NCBI GenBank assembly: GCA_032251435.1
Contig: JAVVEH010000005.1
Span: 1-64,000, forward strand
DNA length: 64,000 bases
From: JAVVEH01 sp032251435
GTDB lineage: Bacteria > Verrucomicrobiota > Lentisphaeria > Oligosphaerales > MVZH01
Direction of reading: 5' to 3'
Position 1 is the stretch's first letter; every line of letters begins with the position of its first letter. The translations under genes were made by a program, and so were the position numbers. Positions 15,528 to 22,772 of the stretch are shown one piece after another. The notes under the pieces are model-generated. The model made no database searches and was not told the DNA's origin. It worked only from the letters and a program-made list of their open reading frames with translations.

Positions 15528-15689
15528 ATGTGCGATGGCTGTGTCCGCATGACTGCCCATCGGCTCAGCGAGTGGGCGGGCGGGCAAAAAGTCGTGGCGA
15601 AAGGCAGCGATGTCGGGAACACTGCGAACAAGACTCTGTCTCATTTGGCGATTCAACCAATTATTTGTGTTAACGGGCAAATTATATAA
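15528..15689 (+). CDS. Small 53-residue CxxC protein in the permease leader
   Basis: The ATG at 15528 has GGAG five bases upstream and opens 53 codons ending in TAA. The predicted protein starts MCDGCVRMTAHRL, with a CxxC pair at positions 2-5, and ends in LAIQPIICVNGQII with a third Cys, faintly like the ALVIDG strand of small thioredoxins. It lies 50 bases past the operator-promoter and 48 bases before the permease, so it should be co-expressed with it. I do not recognise a family. A thiol protein that binds metalloid would suit the operon, but the frame could also be a chance leader ORF. Confidence 0.45.
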   Translation: MCDGCVRMTAHRLSEWAGGQKVVAKGSDVGNTANKTLSHLAIQPIICVNGQII

Positions 15690-15737
15690 TTTCACGTAAC
15701 GACTCGGAAAAGTGACGAAGTTACAGGAGAGTGATGT

Positions 15738-17306
15738 ATGAACTGGAAATCTGAATGGAAAAAACTGGCGGCAATCGTGGCGGTATTCGCCGTGTGTTTC
15801 TGGTTGCCGGTAGGCACGGCGCGGTTCAACACCGCGGTTCTGGAGTCGTTCCACCTGGTGAAGTGGTATGCCCGCGAGCATGTGCTGCTGTGCTTGGTTC
15901 CGGCGTTTTTCATCGCCGGGGCGATTGGCGTCTTTGTCAGCCAGGCGTCAGTGATGAAATACCTTGGTGCGAAGGCGAACAAGGTTCTGGCCTATGGGGT
16001 TGCCTCGGTTTCCGGCACGATTCTGGCGGTCTGTTCGTGCACGGTTCTGCCATTGTTCGCAGGCATCTACCGCATGGGTGCGGGGCTGGGGCCGGCCTGC
16101 GCGTTTCTCTACTCCGGGCCGGCGATCAACGTGCTGGCCATTGTGCTGACCGCCCGGATTCTCGGCATCGAGCTGGGCATCGCCCGGGCGGTGGGGGCGA
16201 TCACCTTCAGCGTGGTGATCGGTCTTCTGATGCATGTCATTTTCCGCAAGGAGGAGACCGAGAAGGCGAACGCGCAACTGGCGATGCCGGAGCCCGACGT
16301 GGCGCGCCCGCTATGGAAGAGCGCGCTCTACTTCGCCGCCATGGTCGGCATTCTGGTGTTCTCCAACTGGGGGGCGCCGAACGATTTCCGGTTTGTGCTG
16401 AACGACGGCATGACCTTCCGCGCCGCAATCACCCAGGCCCCCGATGATCCCGCCGCGCCGGACGCCGTCTACCGCGTCAAGCTGCTTGAGGGGGAGGCCC
16501 CGACGAGCGAGTGGCCAGTGGTCAGTGGTCAGGCATCAGGAAGCTCAGAATCCGCCCACCCGAACCCTGAAACCCTGAACCCTGAACACCGAACACCGAA
16601 CACCGAGTTCGAGCTTCCGGCGGCTTCCATCGCCAGCCGGACACCGCTGCCCGGCGCATGGACATCGATCTGGCGGCATAAATGGCACGTCACCGCTGGG
16701 CTGGCGGTTCTGTTCGGTGTCATTCTGGTGGTCTGGTTCGGTGTCCCCTGGTGGAAGGTGGCGGCGGCGGGCGTTGTGCCGCTTATCCTGGCCTTGGCTC
16801 TGCCGACGCACGACCTCTGGGTGCTCCTGCCCTTTGGAGCTGGGGTTGTCGGTCTGGCCGTTGTTTTGGCGACAACCGAAGGCGAGATGCAGGAGTGGTT
16901 CGGCACGTCCTGGACCTTCGCCAAGCAGATCCTGCCTTTGTTGCTCGGGGGCGTCGTGGTGGCCGGTCTACTCCTGGGGCGCGTCGGACACGAAGGTCTG
17001 ATTCCATCGGGCTGGGTCGCTGGACTGGTCGGCGGCAACTCGCTCTGGGCCAATTTCTTTGCGTCTGTGGTCGGGGCCTTCATGTACTTTGCGACGCTCA
17101 CCGAAGTGCCCATTCTCCAAGGCCTGATCGGAGCGGGCATGGGTAAGGGGCCGGCCCTGGCGCTGCTGTTGGCCGGACCGGCGCTCTCCCTGCCAAACAT
17201 GCTGGTGATCCGCAGCATCATGGGCACGAAAAAGACCGTCGTCTTCGTCTCACTGGTGATCGTGATGGCCACCATAACCGGCATGGCGTTCGGGGCCTTT
17301 TTCTAA
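15738..17306 (+). CDS. DUF318/UPF0718 permease (ArsP-related family)
   Basis: A 522-residue membrane protein with two homologous halves of about four to five helices. The family hallmark is VCSCTVLPLFAGIYRMGAGL followed by ALYSGP-like FLYSGPAINVLAIV in the first half; the second half has ATLTEVPILQGLI and LLAGPALSLPNMLVI. DUF318 includes ArsP, the efflux pump for trivalent organoarsenicals, and other permeases in metalloid operons. The Cys pair in CSC could handle a thiophilic substrate. Between the halves, residues about 254-294 are encoded by spacer-type repeat DNA and form a hydrophilic insert (HPNPETLNPEHRTPNTE). GGAGAG precedes the start, downstream of an ArsR-type operator. Confidence 0.85.
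   Translation: MNWKSEWKKLAAIVAVFAVCFWLPVGTARFNTAVLESFHLVKWYAREHVLLCLVPAFFIAGAIGVFVSQASVMKYLGAKANKVLAYGVASVSGTILAVCSCTVLPLFAGIYRMGAGLGPACAFLYSGPAINVLAIVLTARILGIELGIARAVGAITFSVVIGLLMHVIFRKEETEKANAQLAMPEPDVARPLWKSALYFAAMVGILVFSNWGAPNDFRFVLNDGMTFRAAITQAPDDPAAPDAVYRVKLLEGEAPTSEWPVVSGQASGSSESAHPNPETLNPEHRTPNTEFELPAASIASRTPLPGAWTSIWRHKWHVTAGLAVLFGVILVVWFGVPWWKVAAAGVVPLILALALPTHDLWVLLPFGAGVVGLAVVLATTEGEMQEWFGTSWTFAKQILPLLLGGVVVAGLLLGRVGHEGLIPSGWVAGLVGGNSLWANFFASVVGAFMYFATLTEVPILQGLIGAGMGKGPALALLLAGPALSLPNMLVIRSIMGTKKTVVFVSLVIVMATITGMAFGAFF
16505..16612. repeat. Degenerate heptamer repeats read in frame in the permease
   Basis: GTGGCCAGTGGTCAGTGGTC is followed by AACCCTGAAACCCTGAACCC and three GAACACC units. 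These are the kinds of words found between genes elsewhere in this island (GTGGTTAGTGG, GGAACTTGGAAC). The array keeps the reading frame open and encodes a flexible loop between the two permease halves. Confidence 0.8.
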
Positions 17307-17325
17307 TGTGCCGACACGCCAAAAC

Positions 17326-17359
17326 TTGCGTTCTTTTATTACTTGGCTATATTGGCAAG
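17326..17359 (+). promoter_or_regulatory. Promoter/operator of the second arsR gene
   Basis: TTGGC-TATATT-GGCAA (17343-17358) repeats the operator seen at 15461, with one mismatch in the right arm. TATATT (17348-17353) again serves as the -10, and TTGCGT (17326-17331) lies 16 bases upstream as a weak -35. Autoregulation by the ArsR encoded 47 bases downstream is likely. Confidence 0.7.
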
Positions 17360-17405
17360 CATTGTTCAATCCCGGCGGCATAGCCGTTTTTAATGGAGAG
17401 ACGTA

Positions 17406-17729
17406 GTGATGGAAGCATCCGAAAAAGAAACATTCGAGGCGCGGGCGCGGATCATGAAGGCGTTGGGTCATGCCAGCCGTCTGATGATGGTCGATGAGCT
17501 GTCGCGCGGGGAGCGCTGCGTGTGCGAACTGCGCGCGTTGGTCGGCGCCGATCTGTCCACTGTATCCAAGCACCTTACAGTGTTGAAAAATGCCGGGATT
17601 GTCGAGGACGACAAGCGCGGGGTGCAAGTGTTCTACCGGCTCAAGGTGCCCTGCGTTCTGAATTTTTTCACTTGCGTCGAGGCGGTGCTGGCCAACCAGG
17701 CCCGCGAGGCGGCGAGACACGCCGGATAG
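17406..17729 (+). CDS. arsR: ArsR-family repressor of the second arsenic operon
   Basis: A 107-residue winged-helix repressor. It has RIMKALGHASRLMMVDEL, the metalloid site ERCVCELRAL (Cys38, Cys40), the recognition helix LSTVSKHLTVLKNAGIVEDD and the wing GVQVFYRL. A later Cys pair (VPCVLNFFTC) could form a second thiol site or complete the first. It differs clearly from the ArsR at 9098, so the two operons have separate sensors. GTG at 17406 is 7 bases from GGAG; ATG one codon later is the alternative. The shared dyad at 15461, 17343 and 17900 makes it the probable regulator of the permease and redox genes as well as itself. Confidence 0.9.
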   Translation: MMEASEKETFEARARIMKALGHASRLMMVDELSRGERCVCELRALVGADLSTVSKHLTVLKNAGIVEDDKRGVQVFYRLKVPCVLNFFTCVEAVLANQAREAARHAG

Positions 17730-17740
17730 GAGCACGGAGG

Positions 17741-17815
17741 TCACTGAGTCACTGAGTCACTGAGTCACTGAGTCACTGAGTCACTGAGTCACTGAGTCAC
17801 TGAGTCCCTGAGTCC
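17741..17815. repeat. 8-bp tandem repeat CACTGAGT, about nine units
   Basis: Nearly perfect CACTGAGT units decay to CCCTGAGT at the right end. The array fills the space after the second arsR. There are no spacers between units, so it is not a CRISPR. Confidence 0.95.
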
Positions 17816-17899
17816 CGTGGTTCGAGATGCGAAAAATGGCGGAACCTGCACTTTAAAAGCGACAACGCGGGGAACATTGTGGGTTTTAAACCGTCAGAC

Positions 17900-17915
17900 T
17901 TGGCAGTTTTGCCAA
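17900..17915 (+). promoter_or_regulatory. Third ArsR-type operator dyad
   Basis: TTGGC-AGTTTT-GCCAA is a perfect dyad with the same arms and 6-base spacer as the site at 15461. The spacer is a poor -10 and no good -35 is visible, so it may be an operator for a weak or nearby promoter of the small thioredoxin gene at 17981. Confidence 0.65.
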
Positions 17916-17918
17916 CAA

Positions 17919-17953
17919 TGAAGCGTGAAGCGTGATTCGTGAAACGTGAACGC
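17919..17953. repeat. GTGAAGC-type degenerate repeat
   Basis: Variants of GAAGCGTGAAGCGTGATTCG and GTGAAACGTGAAC lie between the third operator and the small thioredoxin gene. They would be in its leader RNA. Confidence 0.7.
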
Positions 17954-17980
17954 TAAAGTTCTAAAAAAGGAATTGACAGC

Positions 17981-18211
17981 ATGAAGATCCAAATTCTGGG
18001 CACTGGCTGCCCGAAATGCAAGAAACTGGCCGAAGCGGCAGAAACAGCCGCCAAGGCGGCGGGGGTCGAGTACACCATCGAGAAGGTGACCGACATCAAC
18101 GAGATCATGACCTTCGGGGTGATGATGACACCCGCTCTGGTCATCGACGGCGAGGTCAAGACGGTGGGCAAGGTGCCGTCGCCCGACGAGATCGGGAAGA
18201 TGATGAAGTAG
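17981..18211 (+). CDS. Small thioredoxin-fold protein (redox-active disulfide protein 2; ArsE-like)
   Basis: A 76-residue minimal thioredoxin fold. It opens with MKIQILGTGCPKCKKLAEAA, carrying the CPKC redox pair (Cys10, Cys13). The cis-Pro element MMTPALVIDGEV and the final helix PSPDEIGKMMK follow. Such small proteins accompany DUF318 permeases and ArsR repressors in many anaerobes. As I recall, the Shewanella arsEFG operon for aromatic arsenicals also encodes a small thioredoxin-like subunit, so this could be its ArsE counterpart next to the ArsF- and ArsG-like genes downstream; the assignment is tentative. AAGGA lies upstream of the ATG. A cytoplasmic thiol carrier for electrons or metalloid is the likely role. 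Confidence 0.85.
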   Translation: MKIQILGTGCPKCKKLAEAAETAAKAAGVEYTIEKVTDINEIMTFGVMMTPALVIDGEVKTVGKVPSPDEIGKMMK

Positions 18212-18290
18212 GGGTTAGTGGTTAGTTTAGTGGTTAGTGGGCAGTGGTTAGGGGTTAGTCCCGGGCCCGGAACTTGGAACTCGCAAAACA
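18211..18290. repeat. GTTAGTGG and GGAACTTGGAAC repeats
   Basis: Variants of GGGGTTAGTGGTTAGTTTAG run from the stop of the small thioredoxin gene to about 18260, followed by CCGGAACTTGGAACTCGC. They fill the space before the DGC gene. The GGAAC words recur after that gene (18700-18733). Confidence 0.85.
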
Positions 18291-18299
18291 GAGGAATTT

Positions 18300-18698
18300 A
18301 TGATGAGTACCAATTGCAAATGCGCATGCGGCGAAGCTCCGAAACTGATTTTCGCCTGTTCGGGCGCGGCGGATGTGGGGGCGGTGGCCGACCAGGCGGC
18401 CCGCAAGATGACGATGGACGGAGCGGGCAAGATGTTCTGTCTGGCCGGTATCGGCGGGCGGGTGAGTGGCATCATGGCGACGACCGCGGCGGCCGACGCG
18501 ATTCTGGCCATCGACGGCTGTCCGCTGAACTGCGTCAAAAACAGCTTGGAACAGGCGGGGTTCGCGGAGTTCAACCATCTTCAGCTTGCCGAACTCGGCA
18601 TGGAGAAGGGCAAGACTGCCGTCAGCCAGGATACCATCGCGGCGGTGGCGGCCAAAGGAGCGGAGATGCTCGGCGGCGGTGCCTGCGGTGCGGGCTGA
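18300..18698 (+). CDS. DGC-domain putative zinc-binding protein
   Basis: A 132-residue protein of the DGC (putative zinc-binding) family. It has CACGEAPKLIFACSGAADVG at the N-terminus, GKMFCLAGIGGRVSGI in the middle and the eponymous AIDGCPLNCVKNSLEQAGF. Six Cys in these conserved positions could hold zinc or a metalloid. The family is often encoded beside DUF318 permeases, small thioredoxins and ArsR proteins, and its biochemical role is not established. GAGGA precedes the tandem ATG codons. Here it lies between two redox proteins, so a thiol-based sensing, storage or transfer role for arsenic is plausible. Confidence 0.88.
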   Translation: MMSTNCKCACGEAPKLIFACSGAADVGAVADQAARKMTMDGAGKMFCLAGIGGRVSGIMATTAAADAILAIDGCPLNCVKNSLEQAGFAEFNHLQLAELGMEKGKTAVSQDTIAAVAAKGAEMLGGGACGAG

Positions 18699-18699
18699 A

Positions 18700-18733
18700 G
18701 AACCCGGAACTCATAACTCGGAACTTGGAACCC
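18700..18733. repeat. GGAACTC/GGAACTTGGAAC repeat
   Basis: ACCCGGAACTCATAACTCGG and AACTTGGAACC follow the DGC gene stop directly and occupy most of the gap to the next gene. The word set is the same as at 18268-18282. Confidence 0.75.
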
Positions 18734-18752
18734 CAACACAAAGAGGTTTATT

Positions 18753-19970
18753 ATGCGTGGATTTTTCACCCTGGCGACGGCGGTGCTGTTGACCGCTTCA
18801 GCTATCCGGACCGCGGCGGCCGCGGATGCTCTGCCGAAGCTGGTCGACCTGGGTGCCAAGGCCTGCATTCCCTGCAAGATGATGGCGCCGATTCTCGACG
18901 AGCTGACGACCGAGTATGCCGGCCGCTTCGATGTCGAGTTCATCGATGTGTGGCAGAAGGAGAACGCCGCCAAGGCCAAGGAGTACGGCATCAAAAGCAT
19001 TCCCACCCAGATTTTCTTCGCTGCCGACGGCAAGGAGCTGTGGCGTCACGAAGGCTTTATAGCAAAGGCCGACATTCTGGCCAAGTGGAAGGAACTCGGC
19101 TACGATTTCGCCGCGGCCGCCGCACCGGCGAAGATCGAGCGCTGGACAGCGGCCAAGGCCGATGCCCGCGCCAAGGATGCGGTCTGCGATTTCTGCGACG
19201 GCGACGTGGATGCGAAGACGCGCGTGGTCGTCAAAACGGACAAAGGCGACATGACCCTGTGTTCCCCGCATTGCTATTTCATCATGTATTCCTGTCTGAC
19301 CGAGGACAAGACCGATTTCGAGCGCCGGGTTTCAGTGGCCGATTTCGCCACCGGGGACATGGTCGCGGCGACTGAGGCGGTGTATCTGACCGGGCTGGAC
19401 GAAGCGACCGGCCGCCGCTGGATCCGCGCCTTCGCCAGCCGCGACGCGGCTGTCGCGACGCGGCAGGTATCCGGCGGCAGCATTATCGCCTGGCCGGCGC
19501 TGCAACGCGTCGAGCTGTGCCACCGCTGCGGGTTCTGCGACCGCGCCTGCTATCCCCAGGATGCCGCCGAGGTGCTGATCGATGGCGTGCAGAGCTGGGG
19601 CTGCTGTGCCCACTGCGCCATGGGGATCGCCGCCCGCACCGGTAAGGATATCGAGGTGCGCCAGCCGGACGGCCTGACCGGCGGGCTCGTCGTGGTCAAG
19701 ACCCTCGACGGAAAAGTCGCCTCAATCGACCCGCCGACAGCGGTCGCCTGGTACGGCAAGAAGAAAAACGCCGAGGGCAAATGGGTGTCGGCCGGCTGTT
19801 TTCATCAGGGCTTTTTCCAGACCCCTGAAAATCTGCGGACATGGGTCTACAAGCATCCGCTGGAAACCGGCGAGATGATCACCATCGAGCAGTCTCTGGC
19901 CGACAAGATGGCGCTCTCGCCGCAGCAGATCAGCAAGGCCTGCAAAATCGGCGAATGCGCCCCGAAATAA
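18753..19970 (+). CDS. Exported thioredoxin domain fused to a Cys-rich metal-binding-like region
   Basis: A 405-residue protein with a signal peptide (residues 1-24) and a thioredoxin domain (about 28-120). Its active site is CIPC (Cys38, Cys41) rather than CGPC, followed by the cis-Pro SIPTQIFF. About 280 residues of Cys-rich sequence follow: VCDFCDG, LCSPHCYFIMYSC, ELCHRCGFCDRACYPQD, WGCCAHCAMG, AGCFHQG and ACKIGEC. The middle looks somewhat like TRASH/NosL-type metal-binding modules, which I cannot confirm. In related operons the thioredoxin is usually a stand-alone protein of about 120-140 residues before a CcdA-like transporter. The fusion suggests an extracytoplasmic redox protein that also binds thiophilic metal. 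It is 11 bases before the ArsF-like gene. Confidence 0.75.
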   Translation: MRGFFTLATAVLLTASAIRTAAAADALPKLVDLGAKACIPCKMMAPILDELTTEYAGRFDVEFIDVWQKENAAKAKEYGIKSIPTQIFFAADGKELWRHEGFIAKADILAKWKELGYDFAAAAAPAKIERWTAAKADARAKDAVCDFCDGDVDAKTRVVVKTDKGDMTLCSPHCYFIMYSCLTEDKTDFERRVSVADFATGDMVAATEAVYLTGLDEATGRRWIRAFASRDAAVATRQVSGGSIIAWPALQRVELCHRCGFCDRACYPQDAAEVLIDGVQSWGCCAHCAMGIAARTGKDIEVRQPDGLTGGLVVVKTLDGKVASIDPPTAVAWYGKKKNAEGKWVSAGCFHQGFFQTPENLRTWVYKHPLETGEMITIEQSLADKMALSPQQISKACKIGECAPK

Positions 19971-19980
19971 GGAAATCTTC

Positions 19981-20481
19981 ATGGAGCGCCTCGAACCCAT
20001 CGTCAAAAATATCCTGCTGGCCTTCGTTCTCGTGACGGTCGGTTTCGCGCTGGGCAAACACAGTGTCCGGTCCGCGTCGGCGGCTCCCGACGGGACGGGC
20101 ACAGTTCCCCGTGAAGCCGATGCGCGGGTGAAGCTCCGGGTCTACTATCTTCACGCCACCTTCCGCTGCGTGACCTGCAACACCATCGAGAAGATGACCC
20201 GCGAGTTGATGGACAAGCAGTTCGGCGATGCCCTGGCCGATGGCCGCATCGAGTGGGTGGAGGCCGATTTCCAGGAGAACGAGGCCTTGGCGAAGCAGTT
20301 CGAGGTGATTTCCAGTTGCGTCGTCGTCGCCAAGATGCGAGGGGAAACCGTTCTCGACTACCAGCGCCTCGATGAGGTGTGGACGTTGTTGAACGATGTT
20401 GCCAAATTCAACACCTACGTCAGCGACGCGATCCGTGCCTATCTGCCTGATGCTGACGCAGTGGAAGGGGGCACGCCATGA
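19981..20481 (+). CDS. ArsF-family protein (nitrophenyl-compound nitroreductase subunit-like)
   Basis: An N-terminal membrane anchor (residues about 8-27) precedes a thioredoxin-like domain with the hallmark VYYLHATFRCVTCNTIEKM (Cys63, Cys66). RIEWVEADFQENEALAKQFEV, ISSCVVV and RLDEVWTLLNDVAKFNTYV follow. This matches the family I know as ArsF of the arsEFG operon, implicated in reducing nitro groups on aromatic arsenicals such as roxarsone; that functional link rests on few studied members. The domain should face the periplasm. It starts 11 bases after the thioredoxin fusion, and its end overlaps the ArsG-like gene by 4 bases, as expected for partners. Confidence 0.78.
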   Translation: MERLEPIVKNILLAFVLVTVGFALGKHSVRSASAAPDGTGTVPREADARVKLRVYYLHATFRCVTCNTIEKMTRELMDKQFGDALADGRIEWVEADFQENEALAKQFEVISSCVVVAKMRGETVLDYQRLDEVWTLLNDVAKFNTYVSDAIRAYLPDADAVEGGTP

Positions 20482-21170
20482 CCTGGGTTGTTTTGGGATC
20501 CGCGCTTTGGCTGGGCGTTCTGACCGCCATCAGTCCCTGTCCGCTGGGCACCAACATCGCGGCCATCTCCTTCATTGGTCGTCAAGTGGGCCATCGCCGG
20601 GGCGTGCTGGAGGCAGGGCTGCTCTACACGGCCGGGCGCGTGCTGGCCTATGTTGTCCTCGGCATGCTGGTCATGGCGGGGCTCATGGCCAGCGGCGATC
20701 TCTCCCGCTTTCTGCAGAAATATCTCAACGAGATTCTCGGTCCGGTGCTGATTGTTCTGGGTATGGTGCTGCTGGGGATGATCGGGTCGGGAGCGTCCCT
20801 GAATCTGGCCGGCGGCAAGCTTCAGGCGCGCGCCGCCAAAGGGGGCGTGCTGTTCTCTCTGCCGCTTGGCGTTCTCTTCGCGCTGTCGTTCTGTCCGGTG
20901 TCCGCCGGGCTCTATTTCGGGGCGCTGATTCCGTTGTCGCTCAAGCACGGTTCACGCGTCCTTCTGCCCCTTGTCTACGGGGGCGGCACGGCATTGCCGG
21001 TGATCGTCTTCGCATTTATCATCGCCTTCGCCAGCGAGTGCCTCGGCAAGGCCTTCAATCGTCTGAGCCAGGTAGAAATCTGGATCCGGCGGGCTGCCGG
21101 GCTACTGTTCATTGTGGCCGGTCTTTACTACTGTCTTACCCATATCTACGGCCTGTCGCCGGGAGGGTAA
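20478..21170 (+). CDS. ArsG-family CcdA/DsbD-like transporter
   Basis: A 230-residue protein with six membrane segments and the two Cys-Pro motifs of the CcdA/DsbD-beta fold: ISPCPLGTN (Cys21) and LSFCPVSAGLYFG (Cys139). Membrane electron transporters of this fold pass electrons through such a pair to extracytoplasmic thioredoxins. The ArsG branch has been proposed to export aromatic aminoarsenicals in the arsEFG system. Both roles suit its position, since the two preceding genes encode exported or anchored thioredoxin-like proteins that would need electrons. The 4-base overlap with the ArsF-like gene implies coupled translation. It ends the arsenic island. Confidence 0.8.
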   Translation: MTWVVLGSALWLGVLTAISPCPLGTNIAAISFIGRQVGHRRGVLEAGLLYTAGRVLAYVVLGMLVMAGLMASGDLSRFLQKYLNEILGPVLIVLGMVLLGMIGSGASLNLAGGKLQARAAKGGVLFSLPLGVLFALSFCPVSAGLYFGALIPLSLKHGSRVLLPLVYGGGTALPVIVFAFIIAFASECLGKAFNRLSQVEIWIRRAAGLLFIVAGLYYCLTHIYGLSPGG

Positions 21171-21210
21171 GGTAGGAGACGATGATGACAGCCTTTTGAG
21201 TAACGCCTCA

Positions 21211-22671
21211 TCACGGTGTTCGGTCGCGCTTCGGGTGGAGGATCTCCACCTTGACGTTGTCGATATTCGCACTGGTTGTGGCGCCCAAAAAGCGGACGCT
21301 CAAGTCCCGTCCAACAAGTTCCGCATGCTTGTCCGCATCCGGGGTGAACGTGACACTGACAGTTGAAAACACGCCATCCGCCGACGCGGTGCCCGCCTGC
21401 GTCACCAGGACGACACCAGGCCGGTCCCCATCCAAATAGCCATAATTTTCTCCGTCGTCATGGGCCACCAGTTCCATTGCATAACGCCGCCCGTCATTCG
21501 AACCGTCCATCACGACATCGAATGAAACTCGGTAACTCGCGTGGGCGGTCAAGGGGCCGATAGCCCTGCGTGCGGAAGCGATGCCGCTGTTTGTATACCT
21601 GAAGGCGAAGGCCTGGTCATTGTTCCCGGGGGCGCTGAACCCGCCATCACTCTTGTCTGTGATCCCCCTTTTTCCACACCCGTATCCACGGCTTGCCCCC
21701 ACCCAGTTACCATTCTCCGGCAGTTTTCCTTCAGAATAGCCTTGAACATCCGGGCGTTCAAAATCTTCACTTAGAAGCTGTGTCCACTGGCCTTGAACCA
21801 CTTGCGGCGCCGCGGGTGACGCGGTATCCGCGGGCGGCACGGGCCGGGCGGGCGGCGCGGGGGGGTTATCGGCCGCGGGCGGCGCGGGGGTTTTATCGGG
21901 CGGCGGCACGGCGACAGGTGTCCCGGTTTCAGGGAGCGGAGCCAGCCCCTCGACTTTGATGAGCAGCTCCGGGGCCCCTTTGCCGGATTCCTTCGTCATG
22001 AACCGCGTCCCCTTCGTTTTGTCCAGCGTCTCCACCCACACCCCGCTGAACCCGTCAGCCAGTAAGGCATGAATGTCAAGAGGAATACGCAGGCGCTTTC
22101 CGTCATAGCCCTCTCCTTTGGGAATGAACCCCATAAGCCCGCCAAACGCCGGATGATGATCCATCGTGACCGTTTTCTCATTCCAAGCGCCCGAACAGGA
22201 GACAATTTTAAGCGACGGCGATGTGGCCTCCCAGCCGTCCAGCGGCGTCAGCACAAGCTCAGCCTCTTTCAAGGTGTGATTGGTCAAGTCAGGTAAAGAA
22301 AATCCGATAAGCGGTTTAGCCACCCGGGCGCCATCATTGACAAGTTCCATGGTTTCATCCGCGCCGAAGTTCCTGGACCGGGCCCCCCCGCTCACATAGG
22401 TGTCGCCCGTGGCCGGGAGAAGCGTTTCGAAAATCCTTGGCTCATTCGACCGGGCCGATGTTTCAGACGACACGGGGGTGAAGTCAGGTGGTTCTTCCGG
22501 GGAGACCAGGGTCACCACAGCCACAACCAAGACCAGGCAGCACTGAATAAACAGCACAATAGCGGTTGGAATGACAACTTTCATTTGGGTTTCAGCTTGA
22601 AAGTCTTCCAGCTTAAACCTGAGTTCATCATCATTCATATCGTTTGGCCCGTTTTGGTCAATGCTGTTCAT
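21211..22671 (-). CDS. DNRLRE-domain surface or secreted protein
   Basis: A 486-residue protein with a short cytoplasmic N-terminus and one membrane anchor (residues about 31-56). A DNRLRE domain follows (about 80-245): TYVSGGARSRNFGADETMEL, then WNEKTVTMDHHP. A Pro/Ala-rich linker covers about 250-290. A C-terminal beta-sandwich (about 300-480) ends in ATTSANIDNVKVEIL, a pattern common in exported lectin-like domains. DNRLRE modules occur in extracellular proteins, often with glycan partners. A cell-surface structural or carbohydrate-binding role is inferred. It is convergent with the arsenic island and separated from it by 40 bases. Confidence 0.7.
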   Translation of the reverse strand: MNSIDQNGPNDMNDDELRFKLEDFQAETQMKVVIPTAIVLFIQCCLVLVVAVVTLVSPEEPPDFTPVSSETSARSNEPRIFETLLPATGDTYVSGGARSRNFGADETMELVNDGARVAKPLIGFSLPDLTNHTLKEAELVLTPLDGWEATSPSLKIVSCSGAWNEKTVTMDHHPAFGGLMGFIPKGEGYDGKRLRIPLDIHALLADGFSGVWVETLDKTKGTRFMTKESGKGAPELLIKVEGLAPLPETGTPVAVPPPDKTPAPPAADNPPAPPARPVPPADTASPAAPQVVQGQWTQLLSEDFERPDVQGYSEGKLPENGNWVGASRGYGCGKRGITDKSDGGFSAPGNNDQAFAFRYTNSGIASARRAIGPLTAHASYRVSFDVVMDGSNDGRRYAMELVAHDDGENYGYLDGDRPGVVLVTQAGTASADGVFSTVSVTFTPDADKHAELVGRDLSVRFLGATTSANIDNVKVEILHPKRDRTP

Positions 22672-22772
22672 GAAAACAAGATCCTCTTTGACTAAGGACG
22701 CCCGCGCGTGGGAGCGCGTTCAAGCGCTTGCCCGTACTCTCCGGTGGAACATACCGCCCGTCCATTTCACAT

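Noticed and set aside
15465..15881. Minus-strand ORF opposite the permease leader
   Set aside because: No domain or start signal was found, and it overlaps the operator and the start of the permease.
17741..17815. Possible CRISPR array
   Set aside because: The 8-bp units are contiguous with no spacers, and no cas genes are present in the window.
18218..19375. Plus-strand ORF of 385 residues over the DGC and thioredoxin genes
   Set aside because: It is an out-of-frame reading rich in Arg and Gly. The overlapped genes have clear domains.
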